DNA from: Chara braunii
Lineage: Eukaryota > Streptophyta > Charophyceae > Charales > Characeae
Length of the DNA: 64,000 bases
Direction of reading: 5' to 3'
Assembly (NCBI GenBank): GCA_003427395.1
Contig: BFEA01000242.1
Span: forward strand, 939,228-1,003,227
In this document: positions 26,801-39,800 of the stretch, piece by piece
How positions within the stretch are numbered: position 1 is the stretch's first letter
Layout of the letters: every line of letters starts with the position of its first letter
Notes under the pieces: model-generated
What the model saw: only the letters and a program-made list of their open reading frames with translations
The model's database searches: none
What the model was told of the DNA's origin: nothing
Position numbers and translations under genes: made by a program

Positions 26801-28752
26801 CCCAGTCTGCGTTTTGCTCTCGCTCCACATAGAATCCCATGGTAGCTTGCACAAAACACGGACTGCATGAAGTTAATGCATGGCATGTTTGGAACGGCAA
26901 AGCCTATAATTGCATGAGTTGGTGAGGAGTTTGGTCAGAGGCAGGATCTTGGAGAGGAGGAGGAGAGGCAAAGGAAGCTGAAGAGGTGTAGAAAAGATGA
27001 CAGAAGCGGTGAGGAGGAAGAGGAGCAAAGGAAAAGGAAGATGAGGCAACCGAAGTAGATGAGGAAGAGGAAGGAGGGAGAAAGTAGAGAAGGGAGGATG
27101 GAACAGTATGTACAGCCTAGAGGATGGTTGTGCAGTTTTGCCTAGGACGGGGTGTCGGACCCCAGACGGTAGAGACAGCAAAAACGTGGGGAGGTGTACA
27201 AAAGGGGGCAGATGGACAGAGGAGAAGAGCTTTTGTTGTTGTCGTGGCAAGTTTTTGATACTCTGGTAAAATTGGAACGATACAGAGCATGTGTGTTTTG
27301 GAACGTCCGTTAAAATTGGAAGGATACAGAGAAGATTAGCATATTCGCTGCGTAAAAATGACATTCATAAATCGAGGAATGGTTAACTCTTTTTAAAGGA
27401 TTAGAAAAACACGTTGACCCGCGGTGGTGATGCCATGGTGCAGCGAAGGGGATGATGGGAAAAAGGTGAAGAGAGGGAAAACACCAGCAGAGATTTGCAC
27501 AATAAATGAACTTTGACAGGAACACTCACACTTCAGAGCATAAATAAGAGAACGCCTGCACAGTCAACACAAGAAAAGAGAAGCTGAATGATCGTTGTTG
27601 TGTGATGGGCTTTGGAGCTGTCGAAGACGAGGCGGCGAAGCTGATGGTTATGCCAGGGGTGTGGAAGCTGTTGCCACTTTTATCCCCATGGATGAGGTGA
27701 CGTTGCCGAATTTGTCATCAGTCCGATCATGCTTGAAGTCGGGGGAGATGTGTCATCTTCGCCTCCGGAGATCAGTTTGCACCTGCAAATAGAAAACCGA
27801 AGGGCAAAAAACAGCCAGGCAGCCAGTAGCCAAAAGAAGAGGAACCCCAAAGTGTAGATGTGGTAGACTTCCTTTTGGCCACAGATGGGTGTGGCCTGTG
27901 TGATGGACAGCGCCATTGGACCAGGCAGCACCGTGTGAATAGTAGAAACAGACACAAGCGCACAATAAGAAGAAAGACCTCAGCGAAAAAACAAAACAAA
28001 ATATGCCGTTGGTGATACTATGCAGCTCAGGTAATCATCACTGTTATGGCTATCATCATCATCAGTGCACAAATTGGCAATGTATCGTATTCTTCCTCCT
28101 TCAGCGTCATCATTGCAGTCATTATAATCACTATCATCATCATCATTGGGGTAGGGACAGTCATCCTGTTCTCACTTTCTTTTGATCACACTCGTCCTCG
28201 GTTGCGGTTCCCCCCCCGCCTCCACCTCTTTGCCCCATCCGCATCTGGTTCTGTCGTCATCACCACACAACTCTATCACAATCGCCTCCCTTCCGCTTCT
28301 TCGAACTACTGCTTCCTGTGATGCCCCATGTTTTTCTTCTTCATCCTCCCCCCTCCGCCCATTCCATTCTTGCAATATCCTGATTGCACTCTCCCGCGGC
28401 GTAAAAGGAAAGGAGAGTCGTGTCCCTCTCCCTCGCACCCCTCTTTGTCTCTTACAGTCCCTATCTCAACACTTCATTCGCTTGTTGTGTAGTGATTCGG
28501 ATCCCAACTCTCTCTCTCTCTCTCTCTCTCGTCCCTATCTCTCGACCGTTCAAAAAGAGATAACACATCGACATGACCGATGGTCTATGATGAAGAGAGG
28601 AGAAGGGGGTTATGGAAGATATTGGTCCATCCCCGTCATCACCACCATCATCCGCGTGCACTCCTCTTCCTCAGCGTCATCATCGACTGTCTTCTTCTTG
28701 CTTATGCTCGTTCTTCCTCGTCCACATGGCCCGAGCTTCTCCTCCCCTGACA

Positions 28753-28825
<73 letters not shown>

Positions 28826-29866
28826 ACCTTTGTCCACATGGCCCAATCTTCCCCTCCCCTGACATCAGAGTGAGAGAGAGAGAGAGAGAGTACCTTCGTC
28901 ACCCGTCATGGATTAACAAGTGTCCACAAAGCATGTCGCTGCGCCAAAGCTGTTTCACACAACAAGCACGATTGTCCACAGCGTGGCCCTTCGAAGCACA
29001 ATGAAACACAGTCACGGGCATGAACCACACCGGCGCACGTATGTAGACTCCCCAATGGCCATTTCCTAAAGTGCGCCACAGGCCCGACACGCCGGTTCTT
29101 CGTGAACTCAATCCTTTGAGAGTCATTGAGACAAAAAAAACAAAGAAAAAGGCGACGTGGCTGAGAAATAAAAACAGGATGTGCATGACCGTCTGGCCAG
29201 CCTGGCCCCGATTCAGGAGGTATATAGAAATGCATGCATCAAGTGCTTGGATGGGCTTACACAATTTCCATTCCCATGTGAACAAAACGTCCGGCATGTA
29301 GATCATGAGTCCAACATACTGGTCTGCATCAGTATATTTTGGGGTCGATGTGAACACGTTTTCAGGATGTGCGTTGTGAATGGTGATTGTTTTGAGCCGA
29401 GATTGAATAGTCGCCCCTGGTGTACGTATTCAATTTTTTTGCCCCTTCTGGATTATGCATTGTGCTTGTTATCGTTTCTGGTTTTGCTCATTTTAAAGAG
29501 TGGTATTTTTCTCATGACAATGTCAGACAATTGACCTGTTGGCTCTGCTCTGCACTTTTGCATGTCCTGTCATTGATGGTGCTTTTCTGCAGCAGGATGA
29601 TAATGTACCAGATAGAGAACAGGTACGTACAGTGTGGATATGGATTCTGTCAGTCCGTGAATGTTTTCGGGTTGGCGTATTCTCCTGATCCTCATATGTC
29701 TGTGAGTGACCTCTTGCATCGAAAGAATGCTGATAAGCTCTCAGAATGAATACGCATACTCAGTCCAAGAGGTCATTGCTTCAGTAAGTTACGAGGGTCT
29801 GAGGAGATTTGTTGTGATTTCACCTGCCCAAACAAACACACCCATTCCTCCCCTCCCCCCCCCCAA

Positions 29867-29900
<34 letters not shown>

Positions 29901-30777
29901 GTCGGATAATTTGTTGGGTGTTCTTTATTCGTACATGGCCAAAATCTTTGCCCCGCTGTAGAGCATGGGCTGTCTGTTGAGAAGGCATGTTTTTCGTGGC
30001 AACAATTTTTCTGGGCGGGAATGTTTGTTTGGAGTTATGTTCACTGTATCTCTGCAAGGAGGCTCAGAGAGTCTTTGCTGTGGGTGTCACCCTCACGGGC
30101 TGCTCTTTGGGAGCACATGGAAGAAACAGGGATTTCAAGGTTGTTTTAAGCAGTTGTCGCGTGAAGATCTTGTGGTCTTTGGGATTTGGGTACTCTATAC
30201 ACTCCAGAGGCTAGAGAGCAGATGGGGACTGTTTAGCCATGGAGTGATAGAGATAGTGGTGGTGTGACTGTGTTGTTTGGGAGGCCAGTGCTGCTGTGCT
30301 TATGGGCTGAAGTTCTCTGCAAGTTTTTTGGACAATGCGCAAATGGAGCCTTCTGTGTTATGTATGTTGTCTTCTGCCTTTTACCCCTGTTTTTATAGAT
30401 TGAAAAGCGTCACACTTGCACAAATGTATATGTAGTCTTTTCAAAAGACTATGCGCCTCGCTGCACTACTCTCGACATGCACAAAAGACAAAAATATTGC
30501 CGGTGCAGCTTTCCATCTTCTAGTGGAAGATTCACTCTCGTTTTGCACATTTCGAGAGTAGTGCAGCGAGGCCGTATATACATTTGTGCAAGTGTGCCGC
30601 TTCAGCGGCAGGCGGGTGTGTGGGCACTTCCCGCTCAACACACAAACCTTGGAAACCGTGCACTGTCTATTGTATTGCTCGTCTATTCTTTTTTTGTTTA
30701 TGGATGGTTTGTGATGGTATGAGGATGGGATGAGACAGAGTTTGGGGATGTTGACACATGCACACACGTAACACACA

Positions 30778-30812
<35 letters not shown>

Positions 30813-33800
30813 GTGGTTGACTACTGCTTACTGGCAATATAAAAGACAGCTGACAGTTCCTCATGGCCGCTCAGCTGATATTCGGAGCTTTCAGAAGGGA
30901 AGGCTCAGAGAATCTCATGTCTGTGGAGGAGGAATGAGGTTTTTCCCTTTTGGATCGATTGCAGTACATCTAATGAGCTACTTTTAAATGATCGTACCTC
31001 CAAGGATTGCAAGGCAGCTCTCACTCTTCATACGAGTCACTGAATGTGTCTACTTCTCTATCTCGCAAGGCATCAGCGGATTCTGTAGGAGGCTTTTGCG
31101 CTGCCATTGTGCGACCATGGTGTCTGCATCTACGCATTCCTGTTTGGGTGGTTGTCATCAGCAGCCTCCTGTTGTCTCGAACAAAAACACTAAACAGTCG
31201 TCATTAACTTTGCGTTTGCAGGATGTGAAGCCATTTATTCCTGCGTCGAAACTGTCTGGAGGTGACGGACAAGATGACGAGGTAATTTATCGAGACATTG
31301 CCGAGTAATCCGTCCTTGGGTGCTGGTTCAACTCAGAACAGGGCGATGTTCAGTCTGTTTGTTTTGACTCTCTGCATCGACCATCGGGCTTGGGTAAAAA
31401 GCACTCTGTTTTAAATATTGCACTCAGAGCTTTTCTTAGATGCAACTCGGAGCTGTCTGTTTTACAAGATGCCTTGCCTGGATATTATGTGGGGAGTTGT
31501 GTAAAGGGGATGAAGTGCCTGAGATCTAACTAGGCGATCAAGCACTCTGTTTTAAAAGGCCGCTTGCCTGGATATTGCACTCCTAGTGTCAACTACCGTC
31601 TTCACCCGAATAGAACGCCCGGTAATTATCGCTGCTTCTGGATCGACAGTTGTGCCACATACAGCTATAATGACCGTGCGTTCTATTCCGGTGAAGACGG
31701 TAGTCTTATGCATTGCTGCGGGGTCGGTCTGTGGTGACAGCGTAGGTATGCATGAGCAGATAAAGATCTATAGAATTATAGGATTGGCTATAGTTGGAAC
31801 TTGGGCACCATAGAACCCCTACCTGCAGATGGCGTAGATTGTGTGCGTAAATTGCATCCCCCTACGCTGACGTAGAGTCCCCTGCCTGCAGATGGCCATT
31901 CACATGACTTGACTACCAGGTAGGACGCACAGATACTCGTAGTGGAGAATTTTCGACTGGAATTATTATGGGTTGGACAAAGTGCTGATGAATGGCATAA
32001 CCCCTGCACAAGGACGATGCACATTAATCGAGAATGGTCCAATCAGAGGTTACGCTAAGGAATCAGAAAGGTGAGGTAGGTAGGGGTGGGTCCTGTGAAC
32101 ACCAACAAAAAATTTGAAAAAACAAAAACAAAAACTGTCCTGATGAATGGGAGTCTCGTGGAAATAAGAAGTAGCTTGTTCTCCATAGCCTGATTTGGGC
32201 ACCTGTTACCTTGTTGTTTTGCCCCCGTGCTTCCACCATTATCCTTCAACCTTCAGGCGATGCTAACACAAGGGCTGTCCTGGATGGTTCCGACCAGAAC
32301 TTCAGCCGCAACTGTATCTATCTGACTGTAATTCTGTCCGGATCTTAGTTGAGATAGTCGCAGTGTGAGTATGCCCTTGCGCATTCACTTGAGTATCAAA
32401 TCGCTTTCCTTGGTGTTGTGGTCTGGCTTCTGGTCATCGTAGCCGGTACGATGTATTTATGTAGTGTTATATAAGCAGTTCTGTGCGTCACTTTTTGATG
32501 TTGCTCATGTTGCTTCAAATGCATACAACTGTGAAATGAGTTTCCAGGCAATACTCCACGGTGACATCCATGATTGTGCAATCTCCGATGTATGCTTCTC
32601 CCGTGTGGTTTCTTCCCCGAAGGCACATCTCCACTTGACACAACCAACTGTTTTCTAAAGTTGATAGGCTGTTGCTGTCTTTGGAATGCGGCTGTTCAGG
32701 TCCATCGCAAGCTCTGTGCAATCTCGCTGACACAGGAACCATTATGATGCTATGCTTGTGGAGAGTTTGCAGCAGGATTCTTGTCCCTCTAACCCCTGTC
32801 TGTGCTTGACAATGACTTTTTTGGTCCAGGATGACGATGAGATAATCAATTCCTGGAACCTGCGGAAATGCAGTGCTGCAGGACTGGACACACTCTCCAC
32901 GGTGTTCCATGAAGAAGTGCTTCCAATTTTGATGCCTCGTGTGCAGGTGAGAATTTGTCTTGTCTGGGAACACGCGGTGCCCGAAGAGCTGGTCAGAAAA
33001 CTGCAACCTTCTTAGATAACAACATAATACCCAAGGCACGTGCCCTATTGTATTTGACATGAAGGCAGGACTTTCTCAAACATGTTGTTTTTGTGTCCTG
33101 TTTTTTGTATTCTTCTAAAGGCCCTCGACTCCCTTGAGTATCATCATTGGACTGTCCAGGGTTTGGCAACTGAGCTAGGGTAGTTGGCATGTATCTACCT
33201 GTAATATATTGTCATCGTAGCCGATGATTAACCACGAAATTACCTACCCCTTGGAAAAGGTTTGGCGACGAGTATTTGTGTCTACTTCGATCGAGCCAAA
33301 GACCAGGCCATAGACGTGTGCACGCTCACACCACTCCAAGCCTTGCTATGGCTCCACATTTACTGCAGAATTTCCTGCCCCTGGCAACGCCATGAGTATT
33401 TATGTCTACTTCAGCCGAGCAAAAGACCAGGTCGTAGATGTGTGTACGTACATGCCACTTTTTTAGCCTTGCTATTGCAATGACTTGCTGATTTGACTGC
33501 TACAATTTGACTGCGAGGCTGTACAATAACAGTTTGGGGTTAGATTTGTAATTTTGTTGATGTCAGGGACTAACCGTGAGTTCAGTCTTAGGGGGAGATT
33601 TGTGAGGGACATATTTGTAAATTCGGGAAATTTGCAGACCCGAGTCCCCTATAGTCTATACTGCGAATAGCAGGCCCGGACTCTCACTAGGACGGGAGGC
33701 CTTCGTGGCCTTGGCACGTAGCCGCAGTCCTATAGATATAGCCGGGTAGATAGGTGTCTAGAGGCCCAAAAACTGAAACGCTACTGGTCAGTCCGAGTCT

Positions 33801-36800
33801 TGGTCTAGTCTAGTTCTATTAATAGATTGTTGTAGGACTGTTTGGGGCTTTTGGGAACTCAGTTCTTTGTCCGTACTGCGGAGTTGAGGCAAGCAAGGAA
33901 GGTGACGATTGACCTCAGGTGCGGCTTCCTAAGTACCTCGTCAGTGACGACAGCCATAGCCAGACTGTTGGAGCTTACCGTAGCTGGGGCGTTCTCTGAG
34001 CACTCACCCTGGATGCTCTACATAGTGGTTTGTGGGTGGACTACTGCTGCTGCTACTTTGTCAGGGTTACCTGGGTGGCAGAGCCAGTGGCGCTGCAGCC
34101 ATAGCTGCTTTCATTGTCAGAGTTCCTACATCGGCACTGAGGACTCCATCGCTGGTCTTGTTCTGCATCTTGGTGGTTGGCGCTGGCCTCAGAGAGGCTC
34201 ATCTAGGGTAGTGCAACAAACTGGGCGTGAGTGTGAGAGTGGAGTTTGGGGTTCAGTGATGGCGAGATACTGGGACAAACTCTGGGACGATTATTGGTTC
34301 ACATTGGCTCAAATTTGGCTATGTTTTTTTGTTATCCTCGCCAGTGTCTTCTTATGATTCGTTGTTGGGAGTATTGTCAGAGAGTGAGAAACACTTTGTG
34401 TTATCTCCACACCTGCATGTAACTGTTTTCCACTGTCAACTCTTTCCGTGTGCAGTGTGCACTCTGTCTCCTCTCCCCTTCTTCTTATGCATGTATGGGT
34501 ATGTGTGAGATTGACTGAGTGCGAGTGTTGATGAAATTCGACAGACAACCAAATTCATAACACTATGGTACGAACCCTTCTTCCAGACCCCTAGACGGGA
34601 GAACCTTTTTGCTTCGTTTGCAAATTATTGTCCCGTAGCAGTGAAAAGAAAGGAAGTTGAAAGTGCATAAAGATGCGAACGTTTACTGCCAGCATTTATT
34701 TCACCTCCTTAGAATGTGTATGTATATGTTTCTCCTGAGAAGATCAGGAGCAAATCTATGAACCTTGTTTTTTAAGAAACTTTTGCACAAAAGAATGAGC
34801 GCGGAAAGTCGTTAGAACTTGGCTGGCTCAAACTTTGCACGGACCTGTGGACCCTGTGGCCGGTAGGCGGACCGCCCCCGCCCCCCCAACGGCATGCGTC
34901 TAACTCACCAGAAACTCAATCTCCAATGCACTGTGGGACGTGACGATTTAAAGCCCAGATTAGCTGAGAATGTTGTCTGAGGTGTTGGTGCTCAATTTGT
35001 CAAAAGCAGGTACGTGAGGACTCGTGTTGTGCACAGCGTGTCCGAAAACTCAGGAGGATGAGTCTGTCTTCAGGATTGTGGTGCATTTTCATTTGTGTTG
35101 AGTAGGCGCTTTGCTAATCTCTCAAATTTTCGAAATTGGGTTTTTTGTCTGCTCTTTTGCAGCAAAGATTGACCAATAACACAGATGCCGCCTGGAAGGA
35201 CAGAGAGGCAGCAGTACTAGCTCTCGGGGCTGTTGCTGAAGGTTGCATCGATGGTCTACGACCGCACCTTAATCAGGTGTGTAAGATTGATAAGGACAAG
35301 CAGTCTGTTCCGCTGATAGCCCTCCATCATGCCAGTCAGGATTTTCTGTGAGGAATCCTCTATTGAATGTAAGCTCCCAGAGAAGGTCCTGACAACCTTT
35401 TTTCATTGTTGTGTGCTGTTCAAATTATGTGTGTGGTTCGATGGCCGTGTCTGGCTTGCAATGAGGCAAATGTGTGGATGCCATCTCTTTCAGATAAATC
35501 GGTTATTGGAACTCGATATGGAGGGGTTCCTTATCAAATTTAATGAAAGACATGGAGTTGAAAAGCTATAAGCAAATTCAGGGCACCTATATAATGCAAT
35601 AGGAACTGCTAGTCATCGTAAGGAACTGCTAGTCATCATAAGGAACAGCTCGGTACGCAAGCCGACCGTTGTCATGAACGGCACAGATCGCAGATCGCCA
35701 TCACGTGAAGTGACGGCCTGGATAGAGCCCGACCACAATTTTGTCTGATTAGCAACAAGGAGAGAAATGGGAGAGTGAAAGAAGGGAATGAAGATTATGG
35801 ATCCGGGGATGGAAGGTGAGGGGCCAGATAAATGAGAGGGGTGCAGGAAATAAGAGCTGCAGTGCGAAGGGGTAATGATGTTCCCCCTGTTGGAATTTCA
35901 GGAAGACTAGGAAGAAGAAGAGAGGTTGTCGTTGAGGGAAGGAGGATGCGGAGAAGAAATGGCTTTTTCTTGCCCCCGGCCATGTTTCTTTCTCCCCAAG
36001 TTTGCCAGAATGTAACAGACTGGAGATCAGGATCCAGAGGCTGTGAAGTCAGGAAATGGGAAAGGGAGGGAGGAGGAAGTGTACCACGGGGGCGTACCTT
36101 TTTTTCCCTGCCTCTTCCCCTGCTCCCCCTGACAAGTATAATGTGGAAGTGTGAAGGATCTGGATGGCAGGAGGAGGTAGATGAATTTATAGTGGGAGCA
36201 AAGTAAAGATCAGTAGGGCAGAAAAAGGAGAAGGTGGTGAATGAAAGAGGGAGGCAGGTGGAGGAACACAGGGGCAGAGAAAGGACTTTCCCTTCGACAA
36301 ACAGACCATGAAAGCTCATGAAAAGCTGACAGGAGAGGGGGGGACAACAAGTAACCCTCTTTGGCATTTCCTCCTGTTTTCTAGCGAGCTACAGCAGGTC
36401 ACCTATTTGGAGGGGTTAATTTCAAGGAGGATTCTAGTGCAGGGAGTGGCTATTGTGAGGAGACGGCGCGTTGTTTGGACTTATTTCCCATGCAGCGCTT
36501 CTCATCTAAACAACACATTTCTAGTTTTCTTCGGGGGAGTGTCTTGAATGCTCTTATTTTTTTCCTCTTCTGGAAGTGAGCTGTTTAGCATAACGAGGGA
36601 TAGGGGAAATCGCATGCATGCTCCTCGTTTTGAAGCTCGAAGTTTTGAATTTGTAAGAAAGCCTTGTGATCTGGCTGTGAAATTTGTCTTTCTGATGGTA
36701 CAGCCTACCGTGCAAATGAGGTGAGAGCATAACGAGTCAAGTGTCCATAACGAGGGAAGATCGGAGGCTCCTTGTGTTAAGGTTCCAAGTTTGGACTTCT

Positions 36801-39800
36801 GACAAAGCTTTTTGATTTGGCTTTTTGGCATTTTTCATTTCTTTCCAGATAGTGAACTGCTTGCTTCCATTGCTCGAGGATCCTCGGCCACTTGTGAGGA
36901 GCATCACGTGTTGGACACTGTCTCGGTACAGCAAGTACGTTGTGCAGGTATGTAGTCGGTTCATTGCTCACAAACCAGGTTTGTTGTCGTGTATGAAATG
37001 CTAACAGCATCTTCGTTTCCATGTGTCTGATGATGATTAGCGCTGGGTGAAAACATGGTGCTGATTTTGAAATTTTGACATTCATCTGCGCATGGAAATG
37101 ATGACAGAGCATAGACAGTGCAGAAGGAGAGGCTCAGATGGAGCGGGTGATGATGGGACTGCTACGAAGCATCCTTGACGGCAACAAATGGGTCCAGGAG
37201 GCTGCTTGCTCGGCATTCGCAACCCTTGAAGAGGTGTGTATGCCGTTCTCCGGACTGTGCAGGAAGGTCACCCTGCACAAACTTGTCACAATCCTGAGCA
37301 TGATTTTTACTTCCGGATCCCGGTGAAATTACCACCTTGCAATCCTTGGACTGTGGTCATTGGTATATACTATATACTATACAGTCGTGGATGCAATGCG
37401 CAATGTTTTACAGATTGTTCTCAGTCTGTTTTTCGTTTTGTTTTTCTTTTCTTTCAATTTTCTGGAGGGTCATGCTAATCTTCTCTGTTCTATTTTTAAT
37501 AGTCATTCAATGGATGTCGTGAAGGACCGCTTGTTCCAATTTTCCTTTCTTGAAACAGAGATATGATTCCAGACAACACACACACACATCCTTGTAATCA
37601 GCTGAACTTTATTTGAATCTGAACCGAAAGAACTCAGGTCCTGAGTGGCATCGGACCTGGTACGTAGCTCTGAGGAGTTTCATTGTTTGAAAAATTTCCC
37701 TATCTGAAGGGTAGAACGTTTGCATTCCGAAGCCTCGGGCGTACTTACTACCGTCTTCACTGGAATAGAACGCCCGGTCATTATCGCCATATCTGGGCTG
37801 AAAGTTGTGCCAAATACAGCTATAATGACCGGGCGTTCTATTCGGGTGAGGGCAGTAGTGGCACTTTGTATCTAAGAATTGCAAAGTCAGGCACCGGATT
37901 GAGTCGTTCTAAAAGGAGGGGACTCAATCTGGCCGCTGATTTTGCAACTCTGCTATTTTAAATCACCAGTACATGTCCCCAGCCAAGTCGAGAATCAAAT
38001 TGAGGCTCTCCTAAAGTTTGGGAGACTCGAGACAGGGAGTCGAAAGGGCCAGTAGGAAAAAAACTTGTCCTATGTTGTGGGGTGGCACTACAGTAGGCCG
38101 AGCCCTAACTGAAAAGGAATCCCGCGCCTGCCCCCAGGCGCGCCCTGTCCCGAGTCCCCTAACTTTTTGGAGCGGCTCATTCGAATTCTTTAGATGCTAC
38201 TGGTGGTGTAAGGGCCTAGTGTGAGCATACTCTCAATCTGTTGATCAGTATGTTGGTCGCTTTCCCTCGGGGGGCCAGATTTCGCTAACATGTTCATTTT
38301 CCTCTGGTGTGTGCAGGATGCCTCGGACCATCTGGCACCTCGTCTCGAGCAGATTTTGCGGCATTTGATGTTTGCATTTGACAAGTACCAGGTGAATTAC
38401 AGTCCCGGGTGCTGGCTGGTATTGCTCAGGAGATAGATGTTCTGTTTTCTGCTTTCTTCCTTTTTGCTCGTGTGATATGTTCTGTGGGGCCTCTCCTTGA
38501 CATTGGTGTTTCACACATTTTTATCGGCGACTTCCTTTTTCGGACAGGTCGGAGAGTGTATCAAAGTGCACCACTCCCTTTTCCTTTGGTTCCATATTCG
38601 GGGTTTTTTATGATGTTGCAGATGTCTAAGTGGTCTGCAGTTTGTCGGACAGGATGCAGCATTCCTCAGATGAAGGGTGTTGCTCCACCAGCCACTGCAT
38701 GTGAAAAAAAGACAAAAATAGTTAGTGTCTTTCTTGCCAGTTGCCAAGAGATTCATCTGGAATTCGACCGATTTGGTAAAGTTTGCAGCAAAGCCAAAAG
38801 CTTCCCAGCACTTGCGAAATGTGAAAAAGACGGGAAGTAGGGAGTCTATCTCTCAACTTTCTAGTGGAAGATGCATTCAAATTGGCCGACGACTGCAGTC
38901 GAAGATCTCCACATCCAAACATGTAACCTATATATATTGGTTTTTCTTCCATCCCGCTAGACGTTCAGGTGCATGTGCTGTACTTTTGGTTTTCTGTGCT
39001 CTCCCAAAGGACCCCGAGTCCAGGCTCCTCTCTTTCTTTGAGAGTTGGCTATCAAGGTGGGGGAATAGGGGTATAAATAATTTCGAAGGGGCTAAAGGGG
39101 TCTAAAGGGGGGAGCCCCAGTGTGATTCTGTCCTTTTCTTTTTTATGTCCGAATCTGTGAGTAATTTTGATGTGACCCGCGGCCAAAAGTCATTTGTATT
39201 GCAATTCTACACAACATATGTTTTCCCGGAAATTTTTGACTTTTTTATTTTTTTTGCGATGGGGCTGGCTGGAAGCATGCCTGGCCAGGCACCCGGGCGT
39301 GCATCTGGGCACAAGTTGGGTGCCCGCGCCCCGGAAAAACAGCCTAGCTGTTCTTACCATTTGATAAAAATATTTAATTTATATGCTGGCCTCGGATGCA
39401 GTTCTGATAATGCATTCATATGGTTTTCCCAAGGGGAGAAAAAAAATTGTAGTAAATTTGTACCATTGTGAGGGTTACTGACGTGCTTTTTGTTCCGTTT
39501 GTTGGTGATGGTCTGGTGTCTCGTTTTCAGCGGAAGAATCTAAGGATCCTATATGACGCCATTGGAACACTGGCAGATGCTGTACAAGGGGAACTCAATG
39601 AGGTGAGTTTTGCGACCTGAAATCAAGACAGTATTGCGAAATTTGCGAGTAATGGTATAGCCGAGTGAATGCTGGAAAAATACTTCTTGGTGGTTGTCGG
39701 CTGTCCAGGTGTCGAAGTCCAGCTCCTTTCTTTGGTTTGTTTAGCAGTGCTCAGTTGTGTCAGGCTTTGCGAGTATGTTTTGGACGTATTTGTCTGAAAT

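Larger units (their letters stand above)
26126..29595. other. Intron 9 (3470 nt)
   Basis: Contains a purine-rich GAGGAGG tract (26915-27230), a plus-strand U6 pseudogene (27260-27390), ATC/CAT-rich low complexity (28020-28150) and CA/GA microsatellites (28509-28530, 28755-28827, 28870-28892). Nothing else is recognised. Confidence 0.75.

Noticed and set aside
28182-28862. 226-codon frame as a gene
   Set aside because: Ser/Pro-rich low complexity ending in a CA/GA microsatellite.
33842-34357. 171-codon frame as a gene
   Set aside because: No recognised domain, and it lies in a repeat-rich intron beside a possible LTR start; not enough support.
35795-36367. 190-codon minus-strand frame
   Set aside because: Mirror of a purine-rich tract; Ser/Pro/Leu low complexity only.
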